Shown here: positions 34,372 to 36,406 of the stretch, one piece after another
Position numbering within the stretch: position 1 is the stretch's first letter
Layout: every line of letters begins with the position of its first letter
Assembly (NCBI GenBank): GCA_946539555.1
Contig: CAMNHN010000005.1
Span: 1-36,406, forward strand
Length of the DNA stretch: 36,406 nt
Direction: 5' to 3'
Source: an uncultured Mollicutes bacterium
GTDB taxonomy: Bacteria; Bacillota_I; Bacilli_A; RFN20; CAG-826
The notes under the pieces: generated by a model
The model's input: only the letters and a program-made list of their open reading frames with translations
Database searches by the model: none
What the model was told of the DNA's origin: nothing
Translations under genes and position numbers: made by a program

Positions 34372-35628
34372 ATGAGCAACGTTATTGATGAATTAAATTG
34401 GAGAGGCTTGATACAAGCTTATTCAAACGAAGAAAATGTAAGAAAATTATTTGAAACAAAGCAAACAATTTATTGTGGATTTGACCCAAGTGCCTCAAGT
34501 ATGCATATTGGAAATTTTGTAATGATTTCTATTTTAATGAGACTGCAACAAGCTGGACATAAAATTATTGCAATTGTTGGTGGTGGAACCGGAATGATTG
34601 GTGACCCAAGTGGTAAATCTAAAGAAAGAAGTTTTTTAACTCCAGAAAAAGTTTTAGAAAATACAAATGCTATTAAAAACCAACTTGAAAGATTTATTGA
34701 TTTGACTGATCCAGAAAAAGGAATGATTTTAAATAACTATGATTGGTTAAGTAAATTGTCTCTTTTAGAATATTTAAGAGATACAGCTAAATTTTTCCCA
34801 ATCAATTACATGCTTAGCAAAGATATAGTTAAATCAAGATTAGAAGCTGGGATTTCACTTACAGAATTTTGTTATATGACATTGCAATCATATGATTTTA
34901 AACTTTTGCATGATAAATATGGTGCTTCGATGCAAATCGGAGGTAATGATCAATGGGGAAATTTAACGGCTGGACTAGATTTCATTAGAAAAACTGAGGG
35001 TGAAGATCAAAAAGTTGAATGTATGACAGCTCACTTAATCACAAGAAGTGATGGTAAAAAATTCGGTAAAAGTGAAGACGGAGCATTGTTTTTAGATCCA
35101 AAATTAACTTCACCATATAAACTATATCAATTTTTTATTAATCAAACTGATGAAGATAGCGTCAAATATTTAAAAGTATTTACATTCCTTTCAAAAGAAA
35201 AGATTAATGAAATTGCTGAAGAACATTATGCTAATTTAGGAAAAAGAGTTGCTCAAAAAGTTTTAGCTTTTGAAGTTACTAAAACAATTCATGGTGAAGA
35301 AGCTGCTCTTGAAGCTAAAAAGATGAGTGAATCTTTATTCTCAAATGATTTTAAAAATTTAAAGGAAGCATCAATTGAAGAATTATTTGGCTCAATTAAA
35401 ACAGAAATTCATGAACCATTAATTTTAGAAGACTTATTAATCGCAACAAAAGCCGCCAGTAGCAAAAGAGAAGCAAGGGATTTTATTAAAAACGGTGCAA
35501 TCTCTTTAAATGGCGAAAAGTTTGTTGATGCACAACAAATAATTAATAAAGAGAATTCTTTATATAATAAATATATTGTTCTTAAAAGAGGTAAGAAAAA
35601 TTATTATTTAGTTGTTTTAGATTTTTAA
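34372..35628 (+). CDS. tyrS: Tyrosyl-tRNA synthetase
   Basis: This class Ic synthetase charges tRNA-Tyr. The 418 residues have GFDPSASSMHIGNFV with the HIGH-equivalent HIGN at 45-48, GGGTGMIGDPSGKSKER, LQSYDFKLLHDKYGASMQIGGNDQWGN (as adjacent blocks) for tyrosine binding, KFGKS at 230-234, and a C-terminal S4 RNA-binding domain (about 345-418) with SKREARDFIKNGAISLNGEK. It starts 2 bases after apt. No T-box precedes it, unlike leuS in the same window. The stop is 3 bases from the end of the convergent DJ-1 gene, leaving no room for a terminator. Confidence 0.97.
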   Translation: MSNVIDELNWRGLIQAYSNEENVRKLFETKQTIYCGFDPSASSMHIGNFVMISILMRLQQAGHKIIAIVGGGTGMIGDPSGKSKERSFLTPEKVLENTNAIKNQLERFIDLTDPEKGMILNNYDWLSKLSLLEYLRDTAKFFPINYMLSKDIVKSRLEAGISLTEFCYMTLQSYDFKLLHDKYGASMQIGGNDQWGNLTAGLDFIRKTEGEDQKVECMTAHLITRSDGKKFGKSEDGALFLDPKLTSPYKLYQFFINQTDEDSVKYLKVFTFLSKEKINEIAEEHYANLGKRVAQKVLAFEVTKTIHGEEAALEAKKMSESLFSNDFKNLKEASIEELFGSIKTEIHEPLILEDLLIATKAASSKREARDFIKNGAISLNGEKFVDAQQIINKENSLYNKYIVLKRGKKNYYLVVLDF

Positions 35629-35631
35629 AAC

Positions 35632-36174
35632 TTATTTTGAATAATAATAAATTTGGTTTTTGATTTTTTCAGCGTGTTCTTTAGAAGTCAAAGCTTCTAA
35701 AAATAAGAATGCAAAATCAATTGTACCTGCTGCACTTATGCCTGTAATGATGTTACCATCTCTAACGGCATAAGTGTTTTTATAATTTCCACCAAAATCT
35801 TCATTCATTGAAGTGAAGCATGTATAGTTTTTATTCTTTAGAAATCCTAAATGACCTAAGATAGTTGGTCCTGCGCAGATTGCAGCTATCAGTTTATTAT
35901 CTTTATAAAAAGATTTAACTATATTAATAAAGAAGGAGTTTGATTCCAATTCAGCATATTGTGGGCCACCAGGAATTAGAAGCGATTCATATTGATTAAG
36001 GCTTAATTTACATAAGTTATTTAGATTAGAGATTTTTACTCCATACCTTCCTGTTGCACATTCTTCATGCAAACTATATATGTCTAAATCTATGCCACCT
36101 CTTCTTAAAATCGCTATTGAACCAATAGCTTCGATTTCTTCAAAACCGTTTGTTAAGATACATAATACTTTCAT
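35632..36174 (-). CDS. DJ-1/PfpI superfamily protein
   Basis: The 180-residue cytoplasmic protein begins KVLCILTNGFEEIEAIGSI, with the conserved glutamate at residue 13. It has LLIPGGPQYAELES, the nucleophile elbow AAICAGPTIL with Cys100, and the C-terminal DGNIITGISAAGTIDFAFLFLEAL. This is the DJ-1 subgroup (YajL/ThiJ-like), a family linked to stress responses and to detoxification of glyoxal adducts; the precise activity is debated. AGAGGT lies 6 bases before the ATG on the minus strand. It converges on tyrS and diverges from the tRNA-Ala region. Confidence 0.93.
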   Translation of the reverse strand: MKVLCILTNGFEEIEAIGSIAILRRGGIDLDIYSLHEECATGRYGVKISNLNNLCKLSLNQYESLLIPGGPQYAELESNSFFINIVKSFYKDNKLIAAICAGPTILGHLGFLKNKNYTCFTSMNEDFGGNYKNTYAVRDGNIITGISAAGTIDFAFLFLEALTSKEHAEKIKNQIYYYSK

Positions 36175-36269
36175 GCTTTTACCTCTAAATATTATCTTTT
36201 AATATTATTGCAACATTTTGTTTAGGAGGTCAAAATAAAAGTAAATTTTTATGAATTTAACAAAAAAAC

Positions 36270-36299
36270 TTGCTTATGCAAATGACTGTATGGTATATT
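36270..36299 (+). promoter_or_regulatory. Promoter of tRNA-Ala
   Basis: TTGCTT (36270-36275), an 18-bp spacer and TATATT (36294-36299), preceded by TGG, which makes an extended -10 (TGnTATATT). The tRNA begins 31 bases after the -10. Confidence 0.65.
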
Positions 36300-36330
36300 A
36301 TTAAAGCATTTTTTAGAATGCGTCTTATAT

Positions 36331-36404
36331 GGGCCCTTAGTTAAATGGGATAACGGTAGCTTTGCAAGCTTCAGTTAGGAGTTCGATTCTCCTAGGGTCC
36401 ACCA
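36331..36404 (+). tRNA. tRNA-Ala (anticodon UGC), CCA encoded
   Basis: A 74-base cloverleaf is seen. The acceptor GGGCCCT/AGGGTCC contains the G3-U70 pair that identifies alanine tRNA. The D arm is GTTA/TAAC. The anticodon loop is TTTGCAA with TGC in the middle. The anticodon stem GTAGC/GCTTC has a T-T mismatch at 28-42. The variable loop is short (AGTT), and the T arm AGGAG/CTCCT has loop TTCGATT. Discriminator A and genomic CCA follow. The window ends 2 bases later, so more tRNAs could follow. Confidence 0.94.
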
Positions 36405-36406
36405 AT

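Noticed and set aside
36224-36304. A perfect AGGAGGT followed by a 17-codon ORF starting at 36251
   Set aside because: The spacing of 20 bases is too long for initiation, the peptide has no recognisable feature, and the tRNA promoter lies inside it.

Overview
The window is AT-rich chromosomal DNA, densely packed with genes that mostly run left to right. It looks like an uncultured low-GC Bacillota, in the broad Bacilli/Mollicutes-like group. Three things support this. The order rqcH-gmk-priA-rsmB-rlmN-prpC-prkC-rpe-rpmB is the Bacillus subtilis order, with several genes deleted. Strong AGGAGG-type ribosome sites coexist with genes that have none. A T-box riboswitch precedes leuS. TGA is a normal stop codon here (for example at the ends of the 9982 and 29838 genes), so this is not the Mycoplasma code. 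I cannot name a genus.

Layout. 1-5687: the end of the F1Fo-ATPase operon (atpA 3' part, atpG, atpD, atpC), followed by an ATP-grasp ligase gene, inorganic pyrophosphatase and tRNA methyltransferase trmL. 5674-15955: a compact rqcH facing a gmk-to-rpe cluster of RNA, replication and signalling genes. It includes a degenerate RsmB-like protein, a DUF1904-like gene, a PP2C phosphatase/kinase pair and a membrane protein, and closes with convergent rpmB. 15956-16294: a very AT-rich non-coding stretch. 16295-21717: a three-gene SMC-like condensin operon of the Wadjet JetA-JetB-JetC kind with no jetD. 21767-25446: the glycogen synthesis genes glgC-glgD-glgA. 25421-28053: promoter, leucine T-box and leuS. 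28232-29762: pantothenate kinase coaX with an ECF S-component. 29838-32478: dipeptidase pepV, tRNA methyltransferase trmB and ytpR. 32591-35628: a LacI-type regulator, an extended apt and tyrS. 35632-36174: a DJ-1/PfpI protein on the minus strand. 36331-36404: tRNA-Ala(UGC).

Most of this is housekeeping. The points that stand out are: (1) jetABC with intact ATPase motifs but no JetD nuclease, sitting between ribosomal-protein and glycogen genes, preceded by a 28-bp near-perfect palindrome covering its -10 box; (2) an intact RsmB-family gene with no cysteine at all and no AdoMet motif, so probably a pseudoenzyme; (3) divergent rqcH/gmk promoters so close to the start codons that both mRNAs should be leaderless; (4) a 28-nt repeat placed identically at the stop codons of ppa and leuS; (5) an Apt with an extra C-terminal domain. 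All family calls come from reading motifs by eye; no database search was run.
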